A stretch of 64,000 nt of DNA. Origin: Pyrrhosoma nymphula. Taxonomy: Eukaryota; Arthropoda; Insecta; Odonata; Coenagrionidae. Location of the stretch: positions 139,664,855-139,728,854 of the forward strand of contig OY754327.1 of assembly GCA_963573305.1 (NCBI GenBank). The letters are read 5' to 3'. A program made the translations under genes and the position numbers. This document shows positions 36,587-48,357 of this stretch, piece after piece. The number at the start of each line of letters is the position of its first letter. Position 1 is the first letter of the stretch. The notes beneath the pieces were generated by a model, which was not told the origin of the DNA, searched no databases, and saw only the letters and a list, made by a program, of their open reading frames with translations.

Positions 36587-37060
36587 TCTACATCTACATA
36601 CTACCCCGCAAGCCGCCTCAATAGGCGTGTGGCGGGGGGTGTTAGGACTCAAGCCGTTTGCATATAAAAAGGAAACGCTCTAGTGGAATTACGCCTTGCA
36701 TTTATTAAAATCCCTTATCGTTCGGGGGAAAAACGAATTCCCATGCCTATCCGTTCGGCAAAATATCTCTCTTAATTTATCGTTTCTGTCGGACCTGGAA
36801 ATATAGTGGGGTTCTAATATGATGTTCTCCGTGTCGCTCTGAAAGATATCTATTCTCAATTGTTCAAGCAATCTAAGCCTAGCGCGTAGCCTCCGAGTCT
36901 CCCAGCCTAATTCGTTTAACATGTGTGTAACGCTGTCTGTACGCCCGTAGCAGTTTTTGACGAATCGCGCAGCTTTCCTTTGTATTTTATTAAGTTCGTG
37001 ATACCATATTCGTGCAACTCTCTGTTCTTTTGGCTTGGCCAAGTTTTTTCGCACTTAATT
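36587..37060 (-). mobile_element. LINE-A (L2/CR1-like) 3' end: RT tail plus 3' UTR
   Basis: The minus-strand frame 37054-36689 (121 codons) is intact. It contains HELNKIQRKAARFVKNC, SVTHMLNELGWETRR, PHYISRSDRNDKLREIF and a final SFFPRTIRDFN. That is the standard C-terminal end of CR1/L2-type ORF2 reverse transcriptases (the Q-R-x-A-R-F motif, LGW, and SFFPRTIR.WN). A short 3' UTR of about 100 bp follows, with CACACGCCTATTGAGGCGGC. The copy ends in GTAGATGTAGATG repeats near 36590, a microsatellite tail typical of this class. The 5' part is missing, so the copy was truncated on insertion. It is the best-preserved of five LINE-A fragments in the window. Confidence 0.85.
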
Positions 37061-40000
37061 TAGAATTTTAGCATAATATATAACTAATTTATCCTAAGGG
37101 AGTGGTTTGAATTTTGTCATCACACTCTAAAACTAAGAACCAGATCATTTTCTTTACCCGTCATCGACTCTGACGTCGAAGAACAGCAAAGTTCGGATTT
37201 TTTATCTGTGGATCCGGATTGACTCGCCTTTCACATACATCACAGTAGAGAATTCTCATCCGACTCCGAGGATTCCTTGGCCTAAAGATATCCTCATACC
37301 TCTCAATCCAGACTGGGGCGTAATACCTCGTAACCGTTCCACTTTCGAATGCAGAGTGAAGGGCATATCGTATTCTGGAGGGGAATAGGCATCCAGGCGG
37401 ATTTGCAGGGAGAGAGCCTTCCTGGATAGCGGGTGTAGCGCAGCGGTTTAAAGATAGGAACAGAATAATCGGCAACATAGGCTGTCATCCATGGAGAGAA
37501 ATGAGATATTTAAATTTGAGGAAAAAGTAAAGATAATTTGTAACTGTTGCTCAATCGTTAGGATGCAAGGAGTCAGTTTTCTCCATCGATTTTCCACAAG
37601 GCAGTGAAAAACCTTCTGGTGCCCTAGTGGATGCATGCATTTTCAAATGGAAGCTCTGGTAACTCTCGGTAACAGCGCAATTGAGGAGAGGCATACTTAA
37701 AAGATTAAAAATTCCTGAATTTCATAGCTTCAGACTCAACTTAGTAAAGCTGCATGATTCCTAAGTTATTCGTCAAGATTGATTGTATATTCAATAACAT
37801 ATTAGTGAAATCCACAAAGTTTCTTTTACTTTAGATGAATGTTACTTAGCAACTTCTTACAATTTTTTACTGTTAGGACATAATAGGACAGCAAAGGTAA
37901 CAATAATTTCACGTACCACTTTAGAGTTATGATAAATCTGATAAAATGAAATAGTTAATTTATGAAAATTATTTATATGTAGTTGAAAGTAAATTTAGTA
38001 ATTATTTAAAACTAAAAGTATATTTATTGATTATTTCCATGCTTCCTGAAATAAAATATGAACTTAAAAATAGTCGTAAGGTAGTCGCTAAAACGGTCAA
38101 TGGGAATTGAATGGCAAGTGACCAAATAAGTGAAAAAAAGTGGCCAATAATAGGCATTGAATCAAATAATGGACTGAAAAAATACACCAAATGTTTAATA
38201 TTGACAATACACTCATTACTTAAAAAGTTAAGTCACTGATGTATTGCAAGCCTAAAAACAAGCACTAATTTTCGCCTGTTATTTAATAGGGAATACGTAT
38301 GTATCCATTAATCCGCGGAAGCCCATGAATATATTTCTCAATAATAGAAAACTCTTAGTTGGAATCATAAGATTGATTGGCACTTGTAATCTTTGATTCA
38401 TGGCACTCACTAAAATTTGAATGGCACCATTTTTCGAAAACAAACTTAATGAAGATTGTCTCACTTTTAAGCAATAAAGGCGGATTCAAGAGCTGGCATA
38501 CAGCGGCGAATGCACTATGACTCAATTCACCGAGAGGAAAGAAATTAATTTATGCACGGATCATTTCCAATAAACATTATCGAGTGTTTTGCCGATAAGG
38601 AGATGAGGATGATGATGTAATTCAGTTACAATTACATGAAAAAATATAGGAGGGTAGTGTGTGACAAGAAAGTCTCTTGGGATATACGATGCGGTTAAAG
38701 TCCTTTGTGCATCTCCAAAATGGGTTGTTATATGAGGGAAAACATGGAATTTGGAAGGAGGTAATAAGGAATGAGGGAAACTTGGCTTCGGAATTCGGAC
38801 CCAAAAGACAATTTGCTAACTATGCCAGGCTAACACCAAATTCCTCAGGAATATGGCGTAAACCTGGAAAAGTTATCTTCACAGCAGTCGTCTGGGGAGC
38901 AGAATACAAATTAGACATAAGCTGGCTCTATTAGTAGAATTCTCATAATAAATAAAGTTAGTTATGCAATTTTTCGCCGAATCGCTATGCTCATAGAGTA
39001 ATGTATGCCAATGATACTGCTTGATAGAAGTTGTGCGAGACTGGTAGAAAAGTTTTGGCTATGGACAAGAAATATTTCAAAAAGGTAGAATGAAGACCTC
39101 ATCATGATGAGCTATCACATATGTTCAGTTTGCCGAAATGATGCCTTAAAATAATGACGAGTTAAATTGCACCCTCTTGAACGGTACTCCCCACTTCCTT
39201 ATACCTTTGTAAGGATATGACAGTGTGCAAGCTGCATACACAAATTTTTAAGGATCTAGTTATTTCTCCTACTCAATTATATACCAACTATCCATTTATT
39301 TACATCAGAGCACGAAATTAATGGCTTGAAGTTGCCATTTTTGGCGTTTATTGTAAATATTTAAGTTTAAGGGAAGCTATAAACATGCATTCACAAAGTC
39401 CGCTCTCATTTACACATTTTTCAGGTTAACGATTCCATTCCTGATGAAAATATTTTACCTGGAATTTCTCTTTACATCCGAAATCTCATACGCCGCTAGT
39501 CTGAGGGCATCGCCTAGAAGCATTTGCAATTCTGCAAGAATCAGATGCAATCTATCGAAGTGCAGTTGAATGAAAACCTCTTAAGCTTTTATTTGCACAA
39601 ATGTTTGAAAGTGGGGTGGGGAATCGGATTTTTATTGCGTATGGATTATTTTTGAGGAAGCTTCTTCCATACTTAAGCAGTACCTAGCCTCACTATGGGA
39701 TTTCACGAATTAAGTGAGAACTAGAGGGAACACAGCGCGTTCCGGTGCATTCCAGGGAGTGGAAGTGGCGAGCCCGTTTTTCGCGTTCCTCAGCATGGTG
39801 CCTTTTAGGTGTATCATGACCTGAAATATTTAAGGCAAAATGCAATTAGAGAGGAAATTGAAAAAAAACTGCAACCGAGTGGAGTTCCTCCGCGATTTTC
39901 CGGCCTCCTGAGACCTAGGGTTGCGCCAAAATTCCATTTGCCGCCGTGGCACAAAGCTCGCGGAGCGCCGAGAAAAGATCACGCGGACGAGTGACCGTGT

Positions 40001-41119
40001 TGTTGGGATGGAATCCCATCCCTCTGATTGCCTGAACAGTCCGAGATCATTAAATAGCGGGCCGCTCCGCCATTTGGTGGACGCGAGGATATGAAAGAGG
40101 GCATAAAGGGAAGCGGGGTAGATGATATGGGGAGATGACACGAGAGGAAACACCGGGAAGAGAGGTCACGGGGAACTGAGGAAGGGGAATGAGTCGGTGG
40201 GAGTATTGGGGAAGGGCAGTGCGCGATTTTTTGAGAGCAGGAGTCGGAAAACTTTTGAGGCGAAAGAGACAAACCTGTTTCTTTACAACAATTAAAAAAT
40301 TATTCAAGAACCACAAATGAAAAATTTTAAGTTTAATTATGAAGATAGTGGCCGTTGACTTTCAACGGGAATAAGAAAAAAATAAAAAAGTTGCATAATA
40401 TTCTATGAATCCTCCCAAAATGACATGCAAAATGCATTTACTATATGCAGAAGTCATTAATCACAGATGGAGCGGTTGGGATGGAAAATATCCCAGCTAA
40501 AATCTCATTGTAATTCTGTTGCATTGATTATTTAACGTGATGCGTAAGTGTCCCGGGTGTACTATCCTAGTTCAAGCATCTGCTGCGGTCTGCAAGTTAA
40601 TTAAAAAATTCTATTTTTAAATAGTGCGAAGATTTACAATTTTTGTGCCAAAAACGCAAATCTTAGGAAAGAACGTAGTGTACACTAAAATCGAATGCAG
40701 GTACACCTTTTTTTATTCAGCCCTCCAATAACATAAATTCCAAACCTACACGTGATTGCAAGTAATTTTTAAAAAGCAGAAAATAAACCTCTGCACCGAA
40801 TCTAATGATTTTCTTTTGTAAGAAAAATTTAATTTTAAATTGGCCCGCATAGGGAACCCTGCGGCCCTTGGCCCTTTCTAATGTAAGCCTATTAATCTTT
40901 CTAAATATGAAGGAACATGAGTGAGCGATCAAAAAAATATAATTTTACTTGTATAGAAAGAGATTGCGCCATAGCATTAATAAAGTCTGTATTAAGTGAG
41001 GAGAAAATTAATCGTTATTTGGATAAAAGCCTTTTGAAAAATTACACATAAAAGTAATATATTTATACTTTAATTTACAATTCTTCTTCAGTTCCACATG
41101 TACGTAACCAAAGAAATTC
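37061..41119. other. AT-rich non-coding region
   Basis: No gene was recognised. The patch at about 39870-40200 is GC-richer with CpG, but its frames (39830-40153 minus and neighbours) are Ser/Pro/Leu-type composition frames. No repeat boundary was found. Confidence 0.5.
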
Positions 41120-41640
41120 AGTTCGCCAATCTCAGGGAAAGAGAGACGGAAGGAAGGCGTGCGTTAGAGAGATGGAGAGGGAGTGGGGAGAAGATTGAAA
41201 TAATCCAGGCTTTTAGGGATCGTGGGAATGATGCAGTGCAATAGGCCACACTCTCCTCTTTCCCCGTGTGGCGCCGAGCGACAAAAAAACCGCTCGAAAA
41301 TGCACGGTTCGCCGGTTTCCCGAGTGCGCACTGCACATCGCAAATTACGGCCCCGGTGCATTTTCCACGCCCCAGGAATCCAGCACGGACACCCCTCCCT
41401 TCTCCCCCCCCCCCACGCCCCTCATCCACATTGGGGCAGTCGGTGGCAGGCACCCTAGTGCGGGCGGCCTAATTGTGAGAAATATCTCTTTCGGGGCGGT
41501 GCGTCCGCGATTGTGACCGTGCACCACTCGCGCCCAAGCGTGACAGTGGCCAAATGTGGTCGTGCATCTCCTTCGGTCCTCAATTAAAATATTTCTCGGA
41601 GGCCGCCACGCCATCTCCCGGTAAAATGAGAGAGCTTCGG
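41120..41640. other. CpG-bearing GC-rich island
   Basis: The segment has many CpG dinucleotides, for example CACGCCCCAGG, GTGCGTCCGCGATTG and ACTCGCGCCCAAGCG, plus a C-run near 41404-41414. Frames overlap in several registers with no recognisable domain. A regulatory role is possible but not shown. Confidence 0.5.
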
Positions 41641-41689
41641 TGAATTATCCGAAAAAAAGAAACCATAATTGATGCCTTGTTGAGAATGG

Positions 41690-41905
41690 TATAGGCATGG
41701 CGAAACTTGGTGGCACTCTCCAGCGTAGATTATGAGGTCAGTGTGGGTGATTCAAGCGTTGACGGGCGAACGTATGCACCGAAGGAATCCCGTGTTGACC
41801 GCTGGAGGGACCCTCGGTTACTTTGTCCCCATTTTTTTCATACTTCTCTCTCCCTCACATCCTGCGCTTCCCAAGCAAGTTCCACCAAGTTTTTCTACCC
41901 CTATA
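41690..41905 (+). mobile_element. MITE, 216 bp, copy 1 of an inverted pair
   Basis: The ends TATAGGCATGGCGAAACTTGG and CCAAGTTTTTCTACCCCTATA are inverted repeats of about 25 bp. The interior contains TTCAAGCGTTGACGGGCG and ACCGAAGGAATCCCG, both matched in copy 2 on the other strand. A possible TA duplication lies at the ends. It has no coding capacity. Confidence 0.8.
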
Positions 41906-42034
41906 AGTGTGGCGCAACCGTTGATGTATGATAAGGGCCACACTGGTTGGCTATTAATTTTATTTCAACGTGAAAAGAGAGAGAGATATCATGTTCTACA
42001 CTCGCGTTCTCCGCGAATAATATCACGTATTATG
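41906..42034. other. Spacer between the two MITE copies
   Basis: 129 bp of unique-looking sequence with a GAGAGAGA run near 41976 would form the loop if the two flanking elements paired. Confidence 0.6.
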
Positions 42035-42251
42035 TATAGGTGTAGCGAAACTTGACGGCACTTGCTTGTTAAGAGTATGACGCAAGGGAGAGGAAAGCAT
42101 ACACGTGATGTGAGATAAAGTGGTCGAGTCTTCCTCCAAATGTCACTCCGGGAGTCCTTCGGTACCTTTGCCCGCTCATCAACGCTTGATTTACCCTCAG
42201 CGATCTCTGGTTCTCCGAAGGTGAGTGCCACCAAGTTTCGATATACCTATA
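42035..42251 (-). mobile_element. MITE, 217 bp, copy 2 of an inverted pair
   Basis: Read on the minus strand it starts TATAGGTATATCGAAACTTGG and ends CAAGTTTCGCTACACCTATA. In between it has ATCAAGCGTTGATGAGCGGG and ACCGAAGGACTCCCGG, aligning end to end with copy 1 at 41690-41905. Confidence 0.8.
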
Positions 42252-42944
42252 CGTGACGTTTTGAGCTGGGAAATCGTTTTTAAAGCCCGCGAACAATTAA
42301 GAAATTTTTCTCGTCGAAAGTCACGTATGTATTCCTGTTTTTCTCATGGCTTATGATCGAACACGATGCACTCAAAGATTACATTCACGATGGTCTCGCT
42401 TCCGAAAAAGACGCGTCACTTCACTGAGGAGAGTCGTGCTTCCTGTTGTCGACTCCTCGTGGTAGTGACACGACATCGTCGCGATTTAATTACACCTCAA
42501 CTACGCAAATGATTGCCGCATTTAATTAATGCATTATTAGTTAGAACATGGAGTGCAGAGTTCTCCAGTCCCGAAACTTGGTCTTTGAGGAAAGAGGATA
42601 CGAGTGGATAGGAGGAGGCTTCTTGGCGGGTGGGTTTGGAGAAGATAAGCTGGGTAGAGAGGAAGGCAAACGAAAGGGGTGGGAAGAGAAAAGGAAGTTG
42701 AACGAGGGAATTCGAAAGGAAGAAGAAACAAGTGGATGGAAGGCGTATTGGAAGGTAAGGAGCTTTCGAGAGCTGCGAGAGGGGGGGGGAGAAGATAGGC
42801 GGGTAAGAGGGTGAGGGAGATGAAAAGGGATTTAGGAAGGTGCAAGGGAAGGCTGTAGACTTGAAGAGTGATGAGACATGAAGTAGGGCATGCATAGTGG
42901 TGTGAGAGATAATACGGATGATCCAACGATGCGGCTTGAAGGGA
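42252..42944. other. Non-coding, purine-biased at 42550-42850
   Basis: A G/A-rich patch leaves Leu/Pro/Ser-rich frames on the minus strand (42497-42926) that I read as composition artefacts. A donor-like GAAG followed by GTAAGG lies near 42756, without an identified exon. Confidence 0.5.
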
Positions 42945-44115
42945 ATCTACATCATCAAACCACCCTGCGAGCCGCCACAGGGTTGTGTGACAGAGGGTGT
43001 TAGGTTAGGACACCAGACATGAAAAAGGCAGGGAATAGGCAGTGCCGGCCTTAGATATTTTTAATTGTGGACAAACTTTTACTTGGACGCCACTTTTGAA
43101 GATTTTATTTACCGATTGCGATTTATGTAACCGCGCGTTTATTTTAGGGTAACCCATTATTTAACTTTTTAATCTATAAGTTATCTCCAAGCGTCGAGTT
43201 TGACAGGGGAAAATATTAATCGGAATTGCTTACATCACATACCTTTTTCTTGAGGGTGGGTGTATTTTCAACCGTAAATTGTTTTACATTTGCAACCACG
43301 GTTCCTTTACATGGGTTGGTGACAAGAATGCTGATGAAGGAAATTGTTAGCCCGTAGGTTTCTCTGTGCTATTTGTTGAAATTAGTTACGAGTGTCAATC
43401 ACTTTTACGATATGCAAAGGAAATTCATATTGGAAGCTAGTAGCATTTTCCAATTTCCATACACTCTGTCCCTTTTTCACATTGTTTAATAATTCGCAGA
43501 CTGACCGACCCTAACACTAGCCACCTGTGGCTTTTGCCCGCGTTGCCCTCACCTTGGGCCGGCATTGGGAATAGAGGGAATAGAGAGATGGAGGAGAAAA
43601 AAGTGAATTGAATGTTAATGGAGAGTCTTAGTGTTTTGGTCGGCTTTTTATGGTCACCAATGGTGCGTGGAAAGAAGGAAGTTTCGTCCCTATCAATTTG
43701 GCTCTGTATCTCTCTTATTTTGTCGCTTCAATTAGTTCTAGAAGTTAAGTGCGGAGTTGAAATAATCTCCTCTATGTCATCCTGAAACTCGCCTTATCTG
43801 AAATGATTAAGTAATCTGAGACTACCGAGAAGCCTCCCGAGTCTCAAGCGGCTCCCTACTTAATCCTTAGATCAGCTGTGTTACATTATCTGTTCGCTCG
43901 TGGGAGTTATTGACGGAACTTCTTAGTCTTTTGAAGTTGCCTTTATTTTTCGGAATTTCCCAAGAATTTGGATAATTCTTTTCAGTCCCCAGTTCAAATC
44001 GTCCACATTTATTGGTATAAGACTCGTGATGGTGTAATTCCGCTTTGCTTTTATCTTTTTTCCAGTAGTTACTCAGCGAGCTTCGTGGCCCAGGTGGAAC
44101 AAAATAAAAAGGCAC
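42945..44115 (-). mobile_element. LINE-A 3' end split by a hAT insertion
   Basis: On the minus strand the RT tail runs from about 44115 to 43640. It has RSSVNNSHERTDNVTQL near the start (compare RFVKNCYGRTDSVTHML at 36900) and RDETSFFPRTIGDHKK at the end (compare GNSFFPRTIRDFNK). The 3' UTR resumes beyond the inserted hAT element at 43039-42945, with CACACAACCCTGTGGCGGC and a GATGATGTAGAT-like tail, just as in the copy at 36587-37060. Stops and frameshifts are present. The order shows the LINE was here before the hAT element. Confidence 0.75.
43040..43567 (+). mobile_element. hAT-type MITE, copy 2 (528 bp) with 8-bp target duplication
   Basis: It starts CAGTGCCGGCC and ends GGCCGGCATTG, an 11-bp inverted repeat with one mismatch. 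The flanking octamers GGAATAGG (43032-43039) and GGAATAGA (43568-43575) match at seven of eight positions, the 8-bp duplication expected for hAT. It aligns with copy 1 at 2710-3252 across the whole length. Subterminal CACCTGTGGCTTTTGCCCGCG is shared. It has no transposase frame. Confidence 0.88.
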
Positions 44116-44199
44116 GCCGCGCGTTTTGTTATTAGTTCATATGAGTGAACGGAAGAGCAATAAGATATCAGAGGGACAAAAATAGAAGAACTGGAAGAT

Positions 44200-44345
44200 C
44201 GAAGCCAAACGATCATACTGATTTGCTAGGTAGATTCAAACCTCATGAGTTTGAGACTATAAGGCGAAGGATATTATTCAAGCGCCAAATTACATCTCCA
44301 GGTCAGACAAAAGCGATGAAATAAGAGAGATAGTTGAAACAATCG
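44200..44345 (+). mobile_element. LINE-A RT tail scrap, opposite orientation
   Basis: CAAATTACATCTCCAGGTC and AAATAAGAGAGATAG match the DNA encoding PHYISRSDRNDKLREIF in the copy at 36587-37060, giving PNYISRSDKSDEIREIV. Upstream, in another frame, DLLGRFKPHEFETIRRR could be the LGW...RR region. It lies close to the 5' edge of the minus-strand copy, so two LINE-A fragments sit back to back. Confidence 0.55.
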
Positions 44346-44820
44346 GTCAAAGAATCCTCTTTTCCCATACAGCACACTCAACCACTAAGGAAACAGCGAA
44401 ACACTCGATGTACGAGAAACTTTTATAGAAATTATCATCCTCGACGTCCCTTTTCACTTTCCTCCCACCTTGAAGTCCCCTTACCCTTGGCTCGTGAGCC
44501 AATTCTGCCGGAAAACGATTCCGTGATGGCCCGCAGCATCATCTACATATAAATACAATCCTGAGAGCCACCGCACGGGAGTGAGAGGAATTGTGAAGAC
44601 ACAATACGTATACATGTGTAAAAGATTATAACGCAGTTTTTTCCTCAAATTTACCACTACACTGATAAGTAACCAGGAACGGTTCCATCTAATGGAAATC
44701 ATGATTAAAAGATAGTAATTTCATAGAGAGCTTAACCAAACTAACATAAAACCAAGCTCATTTTGTAGACGCCATGATAGAAAGGGGTTAAACTAAACAC
44801 GCGACACAATTGAATCTTCG
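44346..44820. other. Non-coding stretch, nothing recognised
   Basis: Mixed sequence with no gene signal. Confidence 0.5.
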
Positions 44821-45680
44821 GCCAATCCTGCGAACATGTGGCCATCCTCTGGTCACCGCTGCCTCACCCAACACCCTAGTCCCGACACCTCTAATCTCCT
44901 CGCCGCAGCGCACCATTTCACGAACACTGCACCCGGAAGAGTTCACTCCCCAATGAGGTGCAGGAGGACTTTCCTGGCGCGAGGAGCGGCAACGCGTTGT
45001 TTCTTTGGGAACAGGCGATAACCTGCGATGTAGGCGGCGGGGACGGGGGTGGGATGATTTGGCGAGAGGGGGAGGGGTTAGGGAACGAAATGTGAGGATG
45101 AACGAGGAAGCGCGTTGAATTTCTCTCCCACCACCCACCGCTCGTCTGCGGTCCTATTTTGCGACGTCATAGTCGGGGCGAACGCGTCGCCTTACCGCAT
45201 GAACTGATCACGTGCAGTGTGAGTGGGAGGAGGAAAGGTGAGGTCGAATGTAAAGGAAGAGTGGGATGAAGAGGGGGCGCGCACGGGGGCGATGGCACAA
45301 ATAAACCGAAACTCACGAAGCAAGAGAGAGAGAGAAAGCTTCCTCGTGCCTGCTAGCCAGCACGGCGGCCTCTTTCGCCAAGATGAGGCTTTTATCCCCT
45401 TCCATCGACGCGATCCTACTCGAGTGCACCCTTCTCCAGAAAGTGGAGAGTGTGTGTAAGGAGAGTTTAAAAAAAATGAACGTCCTCTTAGACGACGGTT
45501 CCCACTTCCACCTCATCGCCTCTCGCCCTCTCCTCCCTCCCTCCCTCCCGAACAAAACTCCTACCCGCCTTCTTTTATGCGGGCGCTAACCACTCTCCAA
45601 CTTTTTGACGCAACGGCCCGTGAGACGTGCTCTCGCGTCGATTCCTCACGGCTCCGCTATCGAATGTGACGCCTCAGAGA
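44821..45680. other. CpG-bearing GC-rich island
   Basis: CpG is frequent (for example CCGCAGCGC, GGCGCGAGGAGCGG, GTAGGCGGCGGGGACGGGG), with purine tracts on the plus strand and CTCCCTCCCTCC near 45530. Frames are open on several registers. It resembles the other islands of this window; a promoter role is possible but unproven. Confidence 0.5.
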
Positions 45681-45836
45681 CGGGGTCACGGAAAGAAAAA
45701 CTAAAAGGCCAAATATAATAATAGAAGTAATAAGAGTAATAATTCTAAGGATCGGTAGATGTAGCAAAAAAATAACCAATTATGAAAGTGCGTCCTTTTC
45801 GGAGAATATAGGTCAATACTATTCGCCCTCACTCAA

Positions 45837-46095
45837 GGTGGGTTTACACTGGCAAGTTTGTTCTTATACTTGTAGCAAGCGACTTTTGACGTAAACTCCA
45901 CGAGTAATCGGCGCTACAAGTCCTCTTGCAGGAATAAAAAACGTTTCAGTCACTTGCCGAAGTATATTGTGGCCAATGTAAACACCGACCAATCTGTGTC
46001 CACACTAACTAGTGAAAAATTTTCATCGGAGTTAAATTCCCCGGAAGCTCTTTCAGAAGAAGCTTGAGGAAGCAACTGGCCAGGGTAAACCCACC
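45837..46095. mobile_element. TIR MITE, 259 bp
   Basis: The left end GGTGGGTTTACACTGGCAAG and the right end CTGGCCAGGGTAAACCCACC form an inverted repeat of about 20 bp with few mismatches. It has no coding capacity. The target duplication is not clear, so the superfamily is left open. Confidence 0.7.
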
Positions 46096-47107
46096 CGTAG
46101 ATACATTCATATAAATGCATTCCCTGGGTGGTGAAAAAACCCACTCAGACGGGACTCAAATCAGCGAACTCTCGTTGCGTGGTGAGATCTTAAATGACAC
46201 AATTTAAGAACATACCTTTAGTACAGGCTGTAATCGTGTGCGTTATCAAAGCGACCAATGAGGATATTTCTCTCTTATCTCAAGTTGACAAAAGGGATGG
46301 TTTTTTCTACAAATTTCAATGTCCAAGAAAGGTTCTAAATACACTCCACAAATTGGCTTTCTATCAACTAATTTTGAAATGGTATACATTTTATTGTACA
46401 AATGTGATCACTCGCGTAACATCTCAATGATATCCCACTCTATGCTGAATAACTCGAGTTTACTTCTGCATTTAAATCCCTCGCTTATGATGGCCCGTCT
46501 CGTCTAAATGTGCTCTGTAGGTGAACTTAAGGGATCACTCTTCTTCGTAATTGGCAAACGTAATGAAATAACTTGAGACATAAACGAGAGTAATCATCCG
46601 TGTGATGCTCTTAAGTCACCTTGCAAACGCTATCCATCCAACTCTAAGTCTAGGCATCCAGAGTCATCAGCACGAGTAAGTCCTTATCATTTTTCTAGAA
46701 AGTATTTGAAAAAGAAAGCTATGCTAACCTGTCGCAGTATTTTGATCATCTTCCTGTCATGAATAAGTCCATTCATAGTACTCAGTGCAAGTTTTTTCGA
46801 AAATTTTCTTCGGAATAGCTTTGGTGGCTGATGTATAGTAAATGAGGTGCAAATATACGCGATTATTCCTGCAATGCTTGGGAGAGGAACCATGATAGCC
46901 AGAGGTCATGTAATTGTTGTATTTGAAACAAAATAATGTCGTACAAAGGATATCCACGTCTAGTACGCCCCATTTTGCCCTGTTGTAATCAAGAATATGC
47001 TCCAGTTTCCGAGTACAATCACAAATAATGGCATAATGTAAAGTCTATATTAGGATCACGGATTTTTTTCTCGGGTATTCTGGATTCTCGGCAGAAAATT
47101 GGGTAAC
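46096..47107. other. AT-rich non-coding region
   Basis: No gene or repeat boundary was recognised. Confidence 0.5.
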
Positions 47108-47344
47108 GGGGTGGAATCACGGTTTCGTCTTTCGCGTTTTCGTTATTGTGATCCAAACGAAAACTACTCTGGAGGAATAATATTCGTAGTTGCCATCCTT
47201 AGAGTGTACTCCATCAATTAAAACTAGTAATTTAAAGCATTTGGCAACATTTGAATAATGACGATCACGTTTTCGGTGTCATATGCGTAATTGAAAAGTA
47301 ACGATAACGGAAGCGCACGCGTTGTGGAGTTGTGAACGCGCCAC
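47108..47344 (-). mobile_element. TIR MITE, copy 2 (237 bp)
   Basis: The plus-strand left end GGGGTGGAATCACGGTTTCG corresponds to the right end of copy 1 at 33428-33660. The far end, read on the minus strand, is GTGGCGCGTTCACAACTCC, followed by AACGCGTGCGCTTCCGTTATCG. Shared interior blocks are TATCGTTACTTTTCAATT and GTGATCGTCATT. Confidence 0.7.
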
Positions 47345-48156
47345 TGTGTTGTCCCTTCTCAAAGTCACTAAGAACATAGTGTTACCACTCTTTACGTGAC
47401 ATTACTGGAGGGTAACTTTAATACTAGCTGACGCCTTGTTAGTAGCACGAACGAACTCAACACAAGCGGATTGACCTGTGACTCGAGATGACCAAGTTAA
47501 CCGCTGTTATGTTACGTTCTTATGTTGAATGTGAACAGGGCTTTAAGCCCTGCTCAACAGTACATACGTGCTCTTTCATTCCCTTCGCCCGGCTGCAACG
47601 ACGATGCAGTAGCCCACCACTTCACGCACGCTCACATGCGCCAGCCTCCGTGAGGTCATATTTCACGCGTTGGGGCCGCGTCCGCAAGGGAGGGAGATTG
47701 AGGGGAAGGTAGTGGAACGGCTATGGTGCAGACAACGGAAGCCGGTAGCGACGCCGTGACGTCAAAAGCCCATCGAAACTTGGCGCGATAGCCTTTTTAC
47801 GAATTCACGTCCCGAGCAACGATTGGTGCGTCCGGCCGAGTCGATCGACTCGGGTTTACAGGATTGCTCCACCGGTGCAAAACGGGTACTTAACCGTCCG
47901 TGGTTAATTCAAAGGCCAGACGTATTCCCTAAGGGTTCAACATAAAAGTTACGATGCGGGTTAGCTTACGAATTCCTTATTTTTACGACGTTAGCACTGG
48001 CTGGATAGCAGAGTCGTGAGGAGTTCGATAAAATGAATTCTCCATCGGTCTCTTGGAAAAACGTTCGATGTGGGATTTACCTCGCACGACGACAATGGAT
48101 TATGAGGCTGGATACACGGCGAAGGGAGAAAAATGTCATCAAAAGCCGAGGAGAAT
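47345..48156. other. Non-coding, CpG-bearing at 47560-47900
   Basis: The patch 47580-47860 has many CpG dinucleotides (GGGGCCGCGTCCGC, GGTAGCGACGCCGTGACGTC, TCCGGCCGAGTCGATCGACTCG), including a CRE-like TGACGTCA near 47758. No coding exon is supported. Confidence 0.45.
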
Positions 48157-48211
48157 CCCCATCCACTAGACTTGAGGTGTACCTGACCCATCCACTAGAC
48201 CTGAGGTGTAC
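48157..48211 (+). repeat. Two-copy tandem duplication, 29-bp period
   Basis: CCATCCACTAGAC followed by T or C and TGAGGTGTAC occurs twice, with one substitution and a 29-bp offset. Confidence 0.85.
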
Positions 48212-48357
48212 ATTTAATATTTCAAGAGTTCAATTTTTTCATAAAGCACGCTATATGGCGATGTTGCTGCGGCAAATTTGAAAGATGGTCAATCGATTTA
48301 CCTTTTTCATCGAATCATTATATACTTTATACAAATCAATGATTCTTAATTAAACAC

